A DNA stretch of 64,000 bases from Mesorhabditis belari (taxonomy: Eukaryota > Nematoda > Chromadorea > Rhabditida > Rhabditidae): positions 1,086,001 to 1,150,000 of the forward strand of contig CAUEEP010000754.1 of the NCBI GenBank assembly GCA_958450365.1. The letters run 5' to 3'. Numbering within the stretch: the stretch's first letter is position 1; every line of letters starts with the position of its first letter. The notes beneath the pieces were generated by a model. It did no database searches and was not told where the DNA came from. It saw only the letters and a list, made by a program, of their open reading frames with translations. The position numbers were made by a program, and so were the translations under genes. This document shows, in pieces, positions 44,663 through 54,347 of the stretch.

Positions 44663-45889
44663 ATGTCTACCGTGTCTTCGTCAAGTGTTTCATCGGCTGT
44701 AACGGATAACATGAGCAAAACTTCGATTACCAGCCCCCAGCTCAACAAGATCCACTCAGCGCCCGACTTCAGCAATTTATCGAATATGCCCGAATTCTGG
44801 CGGGATCAGTCCGATTTTGAGTCAAGTGAGTTTTCTTTTTCTTCTTTATAGGTAAGACTAAAACGCTTCCAAAGCTCTAAAGTCGCAGAACCTGGGTTTA
44901 GACTGGCAAAAGTCGGCAAAAGTTCTTGGCTGGCAAAAGTCGTGCGCAAGGCATCGAATTACCCCAGAGAAAGCGTTGTTGAAGCGTTTTAGATTTACTA
45001 GTCCCGAGTCCCGATTTTATCTGTCCTTAACCGTTGTTTCTTATGAAATGGTGTTATTTTAGAACGAATAGTTGAAAAACAATCGGTATTTAGATTAAGA
45101 ACTTTAAAATAAAGTTGATGAACTTGTGCAGAACAAAACTTTTAAGTTCTGTTGTAGGATTTAGCCGGAAAGTGCCGTTTTCTATTGATTCTAGAAGATG
45201 AATCTAACGTTTTGCTCTTGGTTTCAGTGGAGGTTTTGAAACGTTAAGATAACCATATCATTTGACGTTTTGAATAAGAAAGTTCAATAAGTGAAAAAGT
45301 GGCTCTAATTTAGCTCAGAAAAACACCATTATTAGATTATTAATTGAAACGGAAAGTCTCGTAGCGACTTTTCGCTTTTGTTAATATTAAGGTTTTTCTA
45401 AAATTTAGTAGACCCGAAAAAAGTTGATATCTTCTTGTGATAATGTTCTTCATTTTAGGCTGTTTTCGTTTGGTGGCGCGTGCATTGACGGATCGAATCG
45501 CTGATCAATTGGTGAGCCGTACCGGAACCATGAGTGCCCAAGAAAAGCAAATGAAAGAGATAAATGCCGAAACGTCGCATGTCTCCGTTCTTAACAACAT
45601 CATTCGCCGAAGTGAGGTGAGCACCACGATAGGAACAACGGCTCATGGAACTCTGACGGCTCAAGATTTGCATTCACGTCCCTCACGCGCTTCGGTCATG
45701 CAAAGTCTTCTGCGTCGCAACCATACCGAGCTTTCCTTGTTCGACAACAATAACAAGAGCGTCAAATTTCAAGAGGACCAAGCAAAGTTGGAAGTGAACG
45801 AGCCGGTAAAATCGCTGAAACGTGTGCTAACTTCGCCGGACACTTTCGATGACTTCTCACGATTGGCGATTATTTATGGAGGAAATTGA
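44663..45889 (+). CDS. Ser/Thr-rich protein of unknown function, two exons
   Basis: Exons 44663-44825 and 45459-45889 join in phase and predict 197 residues. A TTTTTAG acceptor ends 3 bp before the ATG, as expected for trans-splicing. The N-terminus is Ser-rich (STVSSSSVSSAVTDNMSK) with PDFSNLSNMPEFW. The second exon begins CFRLVARALTDRIADQL and has basic Ser-rich patches (HSRPSRASVMQSLLRR) and a hydrophobic end (LAIIYGGN). No signal peptide or membrane helix. A GTGAGC donor-like site inside exon 2 allows an alternative form. I recognise no family. The AATAAA at 46015-46020 fits its 3' end. Confidence 0.6.
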
Positions 45890-46014
45890 TTATTTTATTT
45901 TATCGCTGTCCGTTTTACCATTTTTTAATGGGTGTGGTCTTTGTTTCAAATGACCTTCTGTGTTACATGTGCTTTCTTTGTTTTATGGGACATTAAATTC
46001 AACAAGTATTAATC

Positions 46015-46020
46015 AATAAA
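46015..46020 (+). terminator. AATAAA polyadenylation signal candidate
   Basis: About 125 bp downstream of the stop codon at 45889, same strand. Confidence 0.55.
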
Positions 46021-46570
46021 ATTTAGGTCAAATGGTCGAGAAGTCAACAAAGCGATACGAAAAGATCAAACATTTGGGGAGGGGGGACAATTCGCCAATG
46101 TTTAGTTAGCGAAGCAAAGATCCGTTGGAGACGTTCTCTCCTTTGACCAGGCACCGATATATTTTTTTTGTCTAGTTGTTGTTTTTCGTATTGTTCTTGA
46201 TGTTGATGCTGACATTGTTTTACGTAGATTATTGAATTTGGTTTGTCTAGTGACGTTATGATATCAATTGTTTAAAATCGTTTGTTTATTTTGTTGGCTA
46301 TTTACGTCTTGGTGACTTTCTTGGTGATGGCTTCACGTCACGATGCTTTCAGTGGATACGAAACAGTTTTTTTTACTTGTTCAAATATATTGTTTCGTTT
46401 AATTATGCATCTACTCATCAGTTTATTCGTTTTTGTTCGAAAGTAATAAATTATATAAGTAATTCGTATGAGATTTATGCTGTATTAAAACTAAAATTTA
46501 CTTTATTTCGGTGTTTTCATGTTTGGTGTTTGGTCAGGCTATTTCGAGAGTAGGATTCTACATTGGTGCT
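46021..46570. other. AT-rich spacer, no gene seen
   Basis: T-rich sequence without exon-like frames. Confidence 0.5.
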
Positions 46571-46571
46571 A

Positions 46572-46619
46572 AATTTGATGACAGAACGTGGAAGCTTTTC
46601 CACGTTCTGTCATCGAATT
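46572..46619. repeat. Near-perfect hairpin, 22-bp arms, 4-nt loop
   Basis: aatttgatgacagaacgtgg plus aa, loop gctt, then ttccacgttctgtcatcgaa plus tt. One mismatch in 22 pairs. Confidence 0.88.
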
Positions 46620-46789
46620 GCTTTAAACCGCGTTTTATCGGCAGCTGTAAGGTTTAAAACTTTTTCAGCTAGCTTTCCCTGAATTTGTGTCCCCATTTTG
46701 TTCAATTCCCTTTTTGATGATTTAAATTTACAAAAACATTAATTCCGCCGAAATTTCTCTTTCTTTGCTTGTTTTCTCGTTAACAATCA

Positions 46790-47340
46790 ATTCTGTTTTT
46801 TTTCCAGCAAGGGATGAATAACACATCGGAATTCTTGGCGATCGATCAAAATTGATGGAGTGATTCGACGAGAAACCGCCGCGGACACTCTACAGCAGTT
46901 CATCGTGCGTGCGGTAAATTTTCGTGTTAGATCATGAAAAGAATAGAAAAAGCAGAAAAACGCTTTTATCAAAGAATGGTATAGATTCCTCTTTGGAATC
47001 TGTAAAAAATGATGGTTAGGCTAGTAGAAACGATGCTATGCATTGATCATATGTTTAAAAGCTACTGTATTGCATTAATGGAACGTAATGTTTACTATTT
47101 AAAATGCTCTGGATTAATTACATTCTACCTTAATAGCGTTTGAAGCTGACTAAACGTGCTCATTGTGTTTGTTTTTTCAGATGCCATTTGCTGATTCGAC
47201 GGTGATGTGACAGAATCGCTAAAGAAAGAAGTGATCGAGCAGCTCCCTTTTGGCACAAATTCAAGAGAGGCCGACTGCTGAACGGGGCACATATGGGAAT
47301 CGTCTGGCTCCTTCAAGCCAGTGAACAACTAAAAATGAAT
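46790..47340 (-). other. Exon-like segments on both strands, unassigned
   Basis: The minus strand at 47125-47328 is open after a TTTTTAG acceptor and reads LFTGLKEPDDSHMCPVQQSA. The interval 46800-46915 is open on both strands with splice-like ends. No phase-consistent chain was established. Confidence 0.3.
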
Positions 47341-47424
47341 AAATGGATGGTTTTTGCCTGGGGAAAATTTGAAACGAGCTAGTGCGATGGATAGTTTAAA
47401 CAATAGGTTTAATGTTTATTCAAA

Positions 47425-48142
47425 ATGAAGTTTTTGACTTTCTTTTCCATGCTCTGAACATTTAATCCGATCTTCAACGCTTCCTGAAACAAAACACTTT
47501 AGTTACACGCTTCTCCACAGTTTCTCCCTTAAAGGGAGTCTTTTTAAGCCCCAATTTCCTCATAAACTCTTACTGTTTTGTTTTATATGATGTTGGATAG
47601 TCTAAAATCATTAAAATTAATTAGACTGGTGACTTTTGTCTCGTGCGTCTTGTAATCAAAGAATTAAACTATTATAAACTTTAATAAAATATCAAATTCT
47701 TGTCAAAAATCATGAGCCCAATCGATTTTAGTAGTTTTAGACTATGTAAAATCATATAAAACAAACATGGTCTACCAAAAAAGTTTATATGAAGATTGGT
47801 CTTAAATAAGACTTCCCTTTGATTAACAACGCAAAGTAGACCCGAATAATGGACCGACTTTACATTTGATCAATGTGCAAAAAGTTTCTACCATTCTTTT
47901 ACAAGATCTTAGATTCAAGAAAAATTTCTCTACCTGTAAAGCTTCTCGGGCCTTTCTCGGTTATTCCACGCGTCGAAATGCTCGATTTCCAATAGGACAC
48001 ACCTAAAACGATAGGAATTAGATAACGCGTCTTGACGTCGGATGCGCTCTTCCTCGTAATCCATCGCCGACAACGTCTCGGCCATTTTCTTCATCTTTTT
48101 GTAAATGCCATCGTTTATTGTTAAGTTCAAATGATTGATCAA
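47425..48142 (-). CDS. Minus-strand coding exons, unassigned
   Basis: A clear exon at 48142-47937 has an acceptor (tttttag) and donor (gtagag). It reads INHLNLTINDGIYKKMKKMA then EEERIRRQDALSNSYRFR and LEIEHFDAWNNRERPEKLYR, a charged helical protein. A candidate last exon at 47484-47425 after TTTCAG reads EALKIGLNVQSMEKKVKNFI and stops, but its phase does not match the first exon's donor. A step is therefore missing. No family recognised. Confidence 0.4.
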
Positions 48143-48322
48143 CTAAAAATTTTACGATTTTCTTGGAACGTTCAAGAGTGAATGGATAAAGATCTCTGAC
48201 AGATCATTTCTAGGAATTTTAAAGCAACAAATACGCTTGAGTTTGATTAAAATCAACAAAACAAAAGAAATCTCTAAATCACGTGCAAAAATCATTGAAC
48301 TTGCCGAAAATTCACTGAAATT

Positions 48323-48518
48323 TGTCAAACTGCCAAACTTTGGACAAGTGACCAATCCGGCAGGATCCGAATTTATTCGTGCAGATTGATACAACAGCTC
48401 GACTTATATACACAGACGTCTTTCTGCTGCATAGAAAGCAATGACGCTGTATAAATCTGCACGAATAAATTCATATCGTGCTCATTGGTCACTTGTGCAA
48501 GATTTGGCGGTTTGAGTG
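48323..48518. mobile_element. ~196-bp MITE-like element, ~65-bp terminal inverted repeats
   Basis: The left arm (tcaaactgccaaactttgga, caagtgaccaat, gaatttattcgtgcagatt) is matched in reverse by the right arm (aatctgcacgaataaattc, attggtcacttgtgcaag, atttggcggtttgag). Confidence 0.82.
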
Positions 48519-48712
48519 ATTACAATAAGAGTTTGCTTAGATTTGTATGTTTTTCGAGCTATATTGGATAATTCCCGACCCACCCCTCGAGTCGTGAAGT
48601 GCTTACGAGAGAATTCGAACCGATCAACAAATCGGTAATTCGACACAAGAAAGCTTTCACTCAAAGTTGAAGGTATCATTTACGTGTATTTTTGTTTGGA
48701 TTTTTTTTAGCG

Positions 48713-48852
48713 CCGCTGAAAAACGAAAATCCACAGTATGCTGCGCTTTGCTTTCTCGACGAGTTGAATTTGTTGGAAATTGCGTTGGTCAAAGGACTCA
48801 CTTATGGACAACATTATAAACAAAAAATTTTCCGCATAATTTCAAGATAGAC
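48713..48852 (+). other. Possible plus-strand terminal exon
   Basis: A strong TTTTTTTTAG acceptor is followed by an open frame reading LKNENPQYAALCFLDELNLL then EIALVKGLTYGQHYKQKIF, ending at TAG. It looks protein-like but no upstream plus-strand partner was found. Confidence 0.3.
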
Positions 48853-49083
48853 GAAATTGAATCGACCAAATCCCGCTTTGGATCATTTGGTTCACATTTT
48901 ACAATTGTTGCGTTAGATAAGTTCGAGTTTTTGTTTGCTAATATTTTGTTATCGTTCTTTTGTTAAGCGCTTAGATAAAATGTTTCTTTAAAGTCGAAAA
49001 AAGCTAGTTTGTCCGACCATAGAGTTGAAATTTAACAATTTATCAAAATAATCTAATTTTTGTCAATCAAGTACAAAATCAGC

Positions 49084-49327
49084 TACCGTAAATACTGTAA
49101 TAGTACCCCACCCCCATAATGACGGTGCGGACCGTTGCGTAGTCTAGCTTTGGACGTTACAATGCGCGCTTTGGTATCAAAAAATAGCTGAAATTCAGGG
49201 CTATTTTTTGATACCAAAGACGCCTTTTTTGAAAGTACGGGTGCTTTGAAAAAAATGAAATACTAAAAACTTTTGCGACTACGCGACTCTACGAGGGGGA
49301 TGGGGTACTATTACAGTATTTACGGTA
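49084..49327. mobile_element. 244-bp MITE-like element, 33-bp TIRs plus nested inner palindrome
   Basis: The left end taccgtaaatactgtaatag plus taccccaccccc is matched exactly in reverse at the right end. Inside, gcgctttggtatcaaaaaat plus agc is mirrored by gctattttttgataccaaag. A cttttgcgactacgcgact / cgttgcgtagtctagc pair gives a third layer. Confidence 0.88.
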
Positions 49328-49364
49328 GGCTTGTCTTGTGAGTGTGCAAGTGTTTTGAAAAAAA

Positions 49365-49900
49365 AGCTCATTTGGCGCAAATGATACGCGACGCCAAAAA
49401 TTTTTGGAGCAAATAATTTGTTGTTCCGGGGTACTGGCAAATCCACGAAGATCCCCTTTGAATCCTTAAAGAAATGTTTTTGAACATTAAATGATTGGAA
49501 TCTACCTCAATATCAAAGTTTGTCTGTCCCGAAGTCGTTGTAGATCCGGATGAAGAGGTCATCGACGATAAATTCATTTGCGCAAACCGATAGTGTGAAC
49601 TCGGCACCAAAGAGATCACTCTAAAATGAAATGCTGTTGATCGTTTAGTGGAATGGCATGGAATCCTAGATCGAAAATCTTATTGATGCTAAGATTTTGG
49701 TAAGCTACTCAAATGCTAGCGCCTATTCGCGGACCATAATGTAACAGTAACCCCAACCCGCAAATCAGTGCCCATTGCGAGAAGTGCTGTAGACGTAAAT
49801 GCATGAGAAACGACCCTTTCTTCATCCAACGCCCAAAAATTGCACCGCTTTCTTTAATGATCGCACGCATTCTCATTCCAGCTCCTAAAATTGGTTTCAT
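49365..49900 (-). CDS. Minus-strand exons, unassigned (one with a hydrophobic segment)
   Basis: Exon 49619 to about 49507 reads VISLVPSSHYRFAQMNLSSM. It joins across a short intron (gtagat...tttaag) to a frame reading DSKGIFVDLPVPRNNKLFAP and IFGVAYHLRQMS. Upstream, 49890-49705 carries MRMRAIIKESGAIFGRWMKK and a hydrophobic stretch (WALICGLGLLL). It joins the first exon in phase only if a donor within that stretch is used. Function unknown. Confidence 0.35.
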
Positions 49901-50889
49901 TAAAAGTAAACCGATGGTTTTTTAACCATTAATACATTTTAATAACATAGCAAACAAAATAAAGTTTGATATCGTCAAAAGATCAAAAAAATCAAAAGAT
50001 ATAAACACACGAATGTTAGTAACAAGAGTCAACTTCTTCACCACAACAAGGATAAGTCATATATAATGTAGTTGTTAGCTGAATTTATTAACGCTAGTAA
50101 GCAAAATGAAAAAGAAATTGTAGATCCACATGTCTCATCAAAATTACCAGGAAAGTCCCAAGCGTGTCATCGTTGCATCGTCAAGTGTGATCGCTTCTTT
50201 CGTGAATGGAATCGCGACTCCAAGACCGTCCATTTGCGGTGTTCCGTCAGAAATTGGGTGCATTGTTTTTTCGAAGATGTGCTAAAGTGAAATCATTCAA
50301 TACTGAAGGAACTATGAAGGAACTTTAAAGGAACTATAAAGGAACTAAATAGGAACTAAATAGGAACTATAAATCATTCAATACTGACACCGAATTCTCC
50401 GTACCCTTTTTCGATGCTCATTCACTTCTATGAAAAAGCCATTTCAGTCGATCACAAAGCTAAATAAGAATTTTTATTTGTTGAAGGAAGTGCAAGCTTA
50501 CTTCTACAATCCTTTGAATGGTTTTTAAGCCAACATTTCTTGAAGGAAACACTTTGAATCAACACCGACGATACCCGATGAAGCACCCTAGAACGATATT
50601 CAGTCAATTCCTTGAACAAATGCATACCTTCGCTTTGCCTCCTTTGTCGAATGAATACAATTGGATAGCTCTGATTATTGTCGATCAACATTCGAGTCAC
50701 CTAAAAAATAAACTTTGAAAACTTAACTCGGAACTTCTGCATCGAAAATTAAGCTATCAAGTTTAAAAACAATAAAAACAAGTTTCGAAGTCCCCACGAT
50801 AAAAAACGGAAATTCATAATCGGTCAATCTAATATTTCCATGGCTAATCAAAGGCCCAGAATCTACTCTCGGATTTCCCAGCTCCAAAA
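49855..50889 (-). CDS. Minus-strand exons resembling a CBS domain, gene boundaries uncertain
   Basis: Phase-consistent exons run from about 50889 down: 50889-50783 (NPRVDSGPLISHGNIRLTDY, EFPFFIVGTSKL), about 50700-50628 (RMLIDNNQSYPIVFIRQRRQ), a small exon near 50592 (GCFIG), about 50537-50497 (NVGLKTIQRIVE) and 50277-50143 (HPISDGTPQMDGLGVAIPFT, KEAITLDDATMTRLGLSW). The beta-alpha-beta pattern 'SYPIV...GCFIGNVGLKTIQRIV' resembles a CBS subdomain of the ClC-channel kind. This is inference from pattern only. A possible stop is near 49855. Upstream of 50889 a 12-G run complicates the start. Confidence 0.4.
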
Positions 50890-51136
50890 ACTTTTATTAT
50901 CCATAAACTCACAAGAAATTCCCGAAAAAACACACTTCCCCCCCCCCCCTCCATAATGAAACAACAAAAAGCACATTAAAACGAGGTTGTTAACGCTTTT
51001 TGTGGCACAACTACTTGTTCCACATTGTTAAACGAAATACACAAAACTATAAGCTAATGCACACAAATACTGACAAAAATAAAAGCACATGCATAAAATA
51101 AAGCTAGCCAAGGGTAGAAATGAATAAACATATTAG

Positions 51137-53771
51137 TTATTTGCGGGGGCAATCGATCGTCTCTTCACCTTCATCTCTATTTTCTTCATCATTTTCACGA
51201 AGCCGCTCAAGTTCCCATGTATAACCCTCGAAAAACGGCGTGAAACGATTCGAGACCATTTGCGAAAAATGTAAATATCTAAATAAGAAAGAAAAATTTG
51301 AGCAAATTCTGATCAGGTTTATTCCTAGAACTTGATTTTCTAGTCAAAGTCAAGACAATTTTTAAACCTTGGAATGCTGAGCTAAATTCTTGAGCGCAAA
51401 AATAAACTAAAAAAAACTGGCTTGGCTTTGGATGGGTCGAGTTGGAACAACCTTAGTTACGACCGAAAACAAATTTCATCTACACCTGAGTAGGGTTTTG
51501 AAAAATTTATAAACGTGATCGGATTGGATCCGTTTTGGAATTTATATGGAAAAAAAGTCCTCAATTTTTAAGCCTTTTCTAACTAAGCTGATTAAAAGAA
51601 TTGAAACTGCTCTTAGAATTCTGTTGTTTTTTCGATTCTCCTCAAGCCCTAGTTCTGATTCAGTACATTTTTGCATACAAAAGGCTATAATTGTTTTTTT
51701 GAAAGTATTCCATGATCCAAACGATTATCTCGGACCTAAATCGATGTTAAAAGAAAGTCAGCTTGAGCATTTCATTAATTAAAATCCACTCACGTTGCAA
51801 CGAGAGTTTTGTGTCGAAAAAACAATGGCGGAATTGACGGGTCGCTCGCGAGAACGTAGTAGATCTTCAGCAGCAAATCTTTCGTGTCCATCGTGTCGGT
51901 CATGATCTAAAGATAAAGGAAACCTTCATCACTAGACTTACATGCAATAGAAAACAAATTAGCGTACCTTAATTCGCGAATCGGGTTGAACATCGTAAGT
52001 TTTCAATGAGATTTGCACTCCCCTCTTCTCGACGAGTCCCTCGCCACCGTTGAATGCTAAAATAAAAGATTACACCGCTACACAAATCTCTCGTCATTTT
52101 CTTCCCTTGCACACTCCATTACATTGAACACTAAAAACCCTCACCAAGTACAAGTAAAAGAAAAGCGCGAATGATCTCTTGCATGTGCTGAGCTCGACGT
52201 TCAGCGGACTCCCAGTTATCGAATGGAACGTACAAGATGATCGATCCTCCGACAACACCTGAAAGAATAGAATTAGTCTGATATTCAGTAAATTTAAAGC
52301 GGTAGTTTCAGTTGCCGGACTAGTACGATGGCTTTAAAAGCTGTGGTACAGCTGGTACAGCTTTATAGTGTGCGTCTAGCTGCTAGTATCGAACCCAACA
52401 TGTAACAAAATCTATCGAACCTACAAATCAGGTACTAGCGGGCATTTTAATATTGGAAAAGGAAGGCTTTATTCTGAGAAAGCAGACTCTTTTATTTAGT
52501 GTCACTAAGTTTGGCTTCTATCGCGAAAGCAGTGTTTGAAACCTTCACGAGATTCTGCTAGGGGTCTCCTTAACTTCCTTTTATTAGGAAAAATAAATTA
52601 AAATAGTCTTTTAGGGCTATTTCTACATGTAGATTACAACAAAATGCGGGTTTAAATGATAAAAATGTAGTTTTGGGGCTTTACGAGATTTTTTTAGCTT
52701 ATTTGTGGTTGGCTTTATACCTTTGAATCGGTTTTTGCTAAACTGGTAGTTCCTAGAAAGAAAATTTGAATATTTTAATGTTTTTTTTTGTTGAGACTGT
52801 CCACTAGTACGAGATTTATGTCTGGAACTTTAACAAATACATCAACGAGTCCTCTTCATCAACAAAATTTCAAACAAACTCACCGGTTTCCCTCTCGACA
52901 ATCATTTGACCTTTAGTGCTGTGGATGATACGTTTCAATTTTTTCTGTAACATGTAAAAAAATTAATGGTTTTAATCTTGATCTCAACCTGATGATCCGA
53001 GTAATATTTGAGCACGCGTCGCTGACATTCGTCCTCTTTTTTGTGATCGCTGGAATTGAAATAGTTAGCCCAAAGCAGTTTGTCAAAATCTTTACCTAAA
53101 TTCAGCCCATTCAAGAGTTTTTCGGGGAATCCATCGCGTCTCATTCCATCCAATGATTCGAGGCCAAAGACTCGAGACACGCAGATATCTAAAAAGAACA
53201 ATGTAATTTCATCTGACAACAATCATTATTGTGTTGTATATTTAGTCTTTCCCATTGAATAAGCCTGTAAAAATTCACCCCCGATGCTCAAGTACTCATG
53301 GGATTTAAGAGAAAAAGTGCTGGGATTTGTTTAAGCTTTACATTGTTCAATTGATTGTTCATTGTTCAATTGATTGTTCAATGTTCAATTGATCGTTCAA
53401 TGTTCAATTAATTGTTCAATGTTCAATTGATTGTTCATTGTTCAATTGATCGCTCAATTAAACTAGTTCCAGTATCAAACGACAGCAAAAACATCAATTA
53501 TAGCTAAATCATTTCAATTAGACAACCTAGCACCGAGATATTTCGGTTTAAAGTTAGATTGTCAACGATAAAAAGAGGATCAAATATCTGAAAAGCATCA
53601 GAATTCAAGTAAACATCAAGTAAGCTTAAATAAACTTTATTCCCACCTAGATGAGCAGGGATCCGAGTCACAACTGATGAAGATTTCCTTGAATTGTCCC
53701 AGCTCATCGTCGCTCATCGTCGAGAAGATTTCGGTGATGATTTCCCTCGAGAATTCCCCTTTCACCTGCAT
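51137..53771 (-). CDS. Orphan protein of 265 residues, eight exons, complete
   Basis: Exons: 53771-53647, 53188-53096, 53049-52989, 52944-52884, 52258-52145, 52056-51968, 51906-51794, 51278-51137. All joins keep phase. A TTTTCAG acceptor ends 4 bp before the ATG, consistent with trans-splicing. The start MQVKGEFSREIITEIFSTMS is F-box-like in spacing only. The middle has WPRIIGWNETRWIP, VVGGSIILYVPFDNWESAER and a hydrophobic AFLLLVLAFNGGEG. Next come KIMTDTMDTKDLLLKIYYVL and FFRHKTLVAT, then an acidic tail (RENDEENRDEGEETID). No convincing transmembrane helix or known domain. Its end is only about 250 bp from the exons at 50889, so the two could share an operon. Confidence 0.72.
53337..53462. 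repeat. attgttcaatgttca repeats in orphan-gene intron
   Basis: Irregular repetition of tgttcaattgattgttca units within intron 1 of the gene at 51137-53771. Confidence 0.85.
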
Positions 53772-53841
53772 GACCCTGAAAAGGGAAAAGAATTGTAAAA
53801 TTTGAGTGAAAAAAAAGAAAATTTGAGCAAACACGAGATAA

Positions 53842-54347
53842 ATATATGTCGTAGCCGATTATGAATGAGTGGGTCTAGGAGCGTCCAATCATCAAGTATT
53901 TAGTATCATTCAACGCAGAATCATTGATAATTATGTTAAATTTTTGAAATTAGAAAGATTGGATAAAAAGAACACAAATTATGGGGCTTCAGAAGTTTTC
54001 TCTTGAAAAAACAGTTTTTTTTGCTCTAATTTTTTTTCTTTTCATCAAATCTTGCTAATTTTAAAAATTTAACATAATTATCAATGATTCTGCGTTGAAT
54101 GATACTAAATACTTGATGATTGGACGCTCCTAGACCCACTCATTCATAATCGGCTACGGGGGTCCCGCTGATTTTGAATGAAACGTTGTAGCGCCGGTAA
54201 TTTTTAACCTAAACTCACAAATTTGGTACCAATCGACGCAGAATTCAATTCGCTACAAGATGATATAATATTGTCCTCATACATTAAAGGGTTGCTCTAC
54301 TAGAAAGATTTGCCAAAAAATTTCATTCATAATCGGCTACATATAAC
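53842..54347. mobile_element. ~506-bp foldback element with ~110-bp near-perfect inner arms
   Basis: The left arm begins tatatgtcgtagccgattat and runs through tctaggagcgtccaatcatc and caatgattctgcgttg-type sequence to about 53956. It is mirrored at 54047-54158. A third copy of the end (ttcattcataatcggctaca) closes the element at about 54345, so outer TIRs enclose a foldback plus about 190 bp of unique sequence. It sits just upstream of the orphan gene start. Confidence 0.85.

Noticed and set aside
49368..49520. ABC-transporter-like reading (FKNISLRIQRG...) on the minus strand
   Set aside because: No Walker A. A short intron with good gtagat/aag signals removes this stretch and opens a better frame (DSKGIFVDLPVPRNN).
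53504..53600. Additional exon between the first two exons of the orphan gene (FDPLFIVDNLTLNRN)
   Set aside because: Including it breaks phase. The direct join of 53647 to 53188 keeps the frame open.
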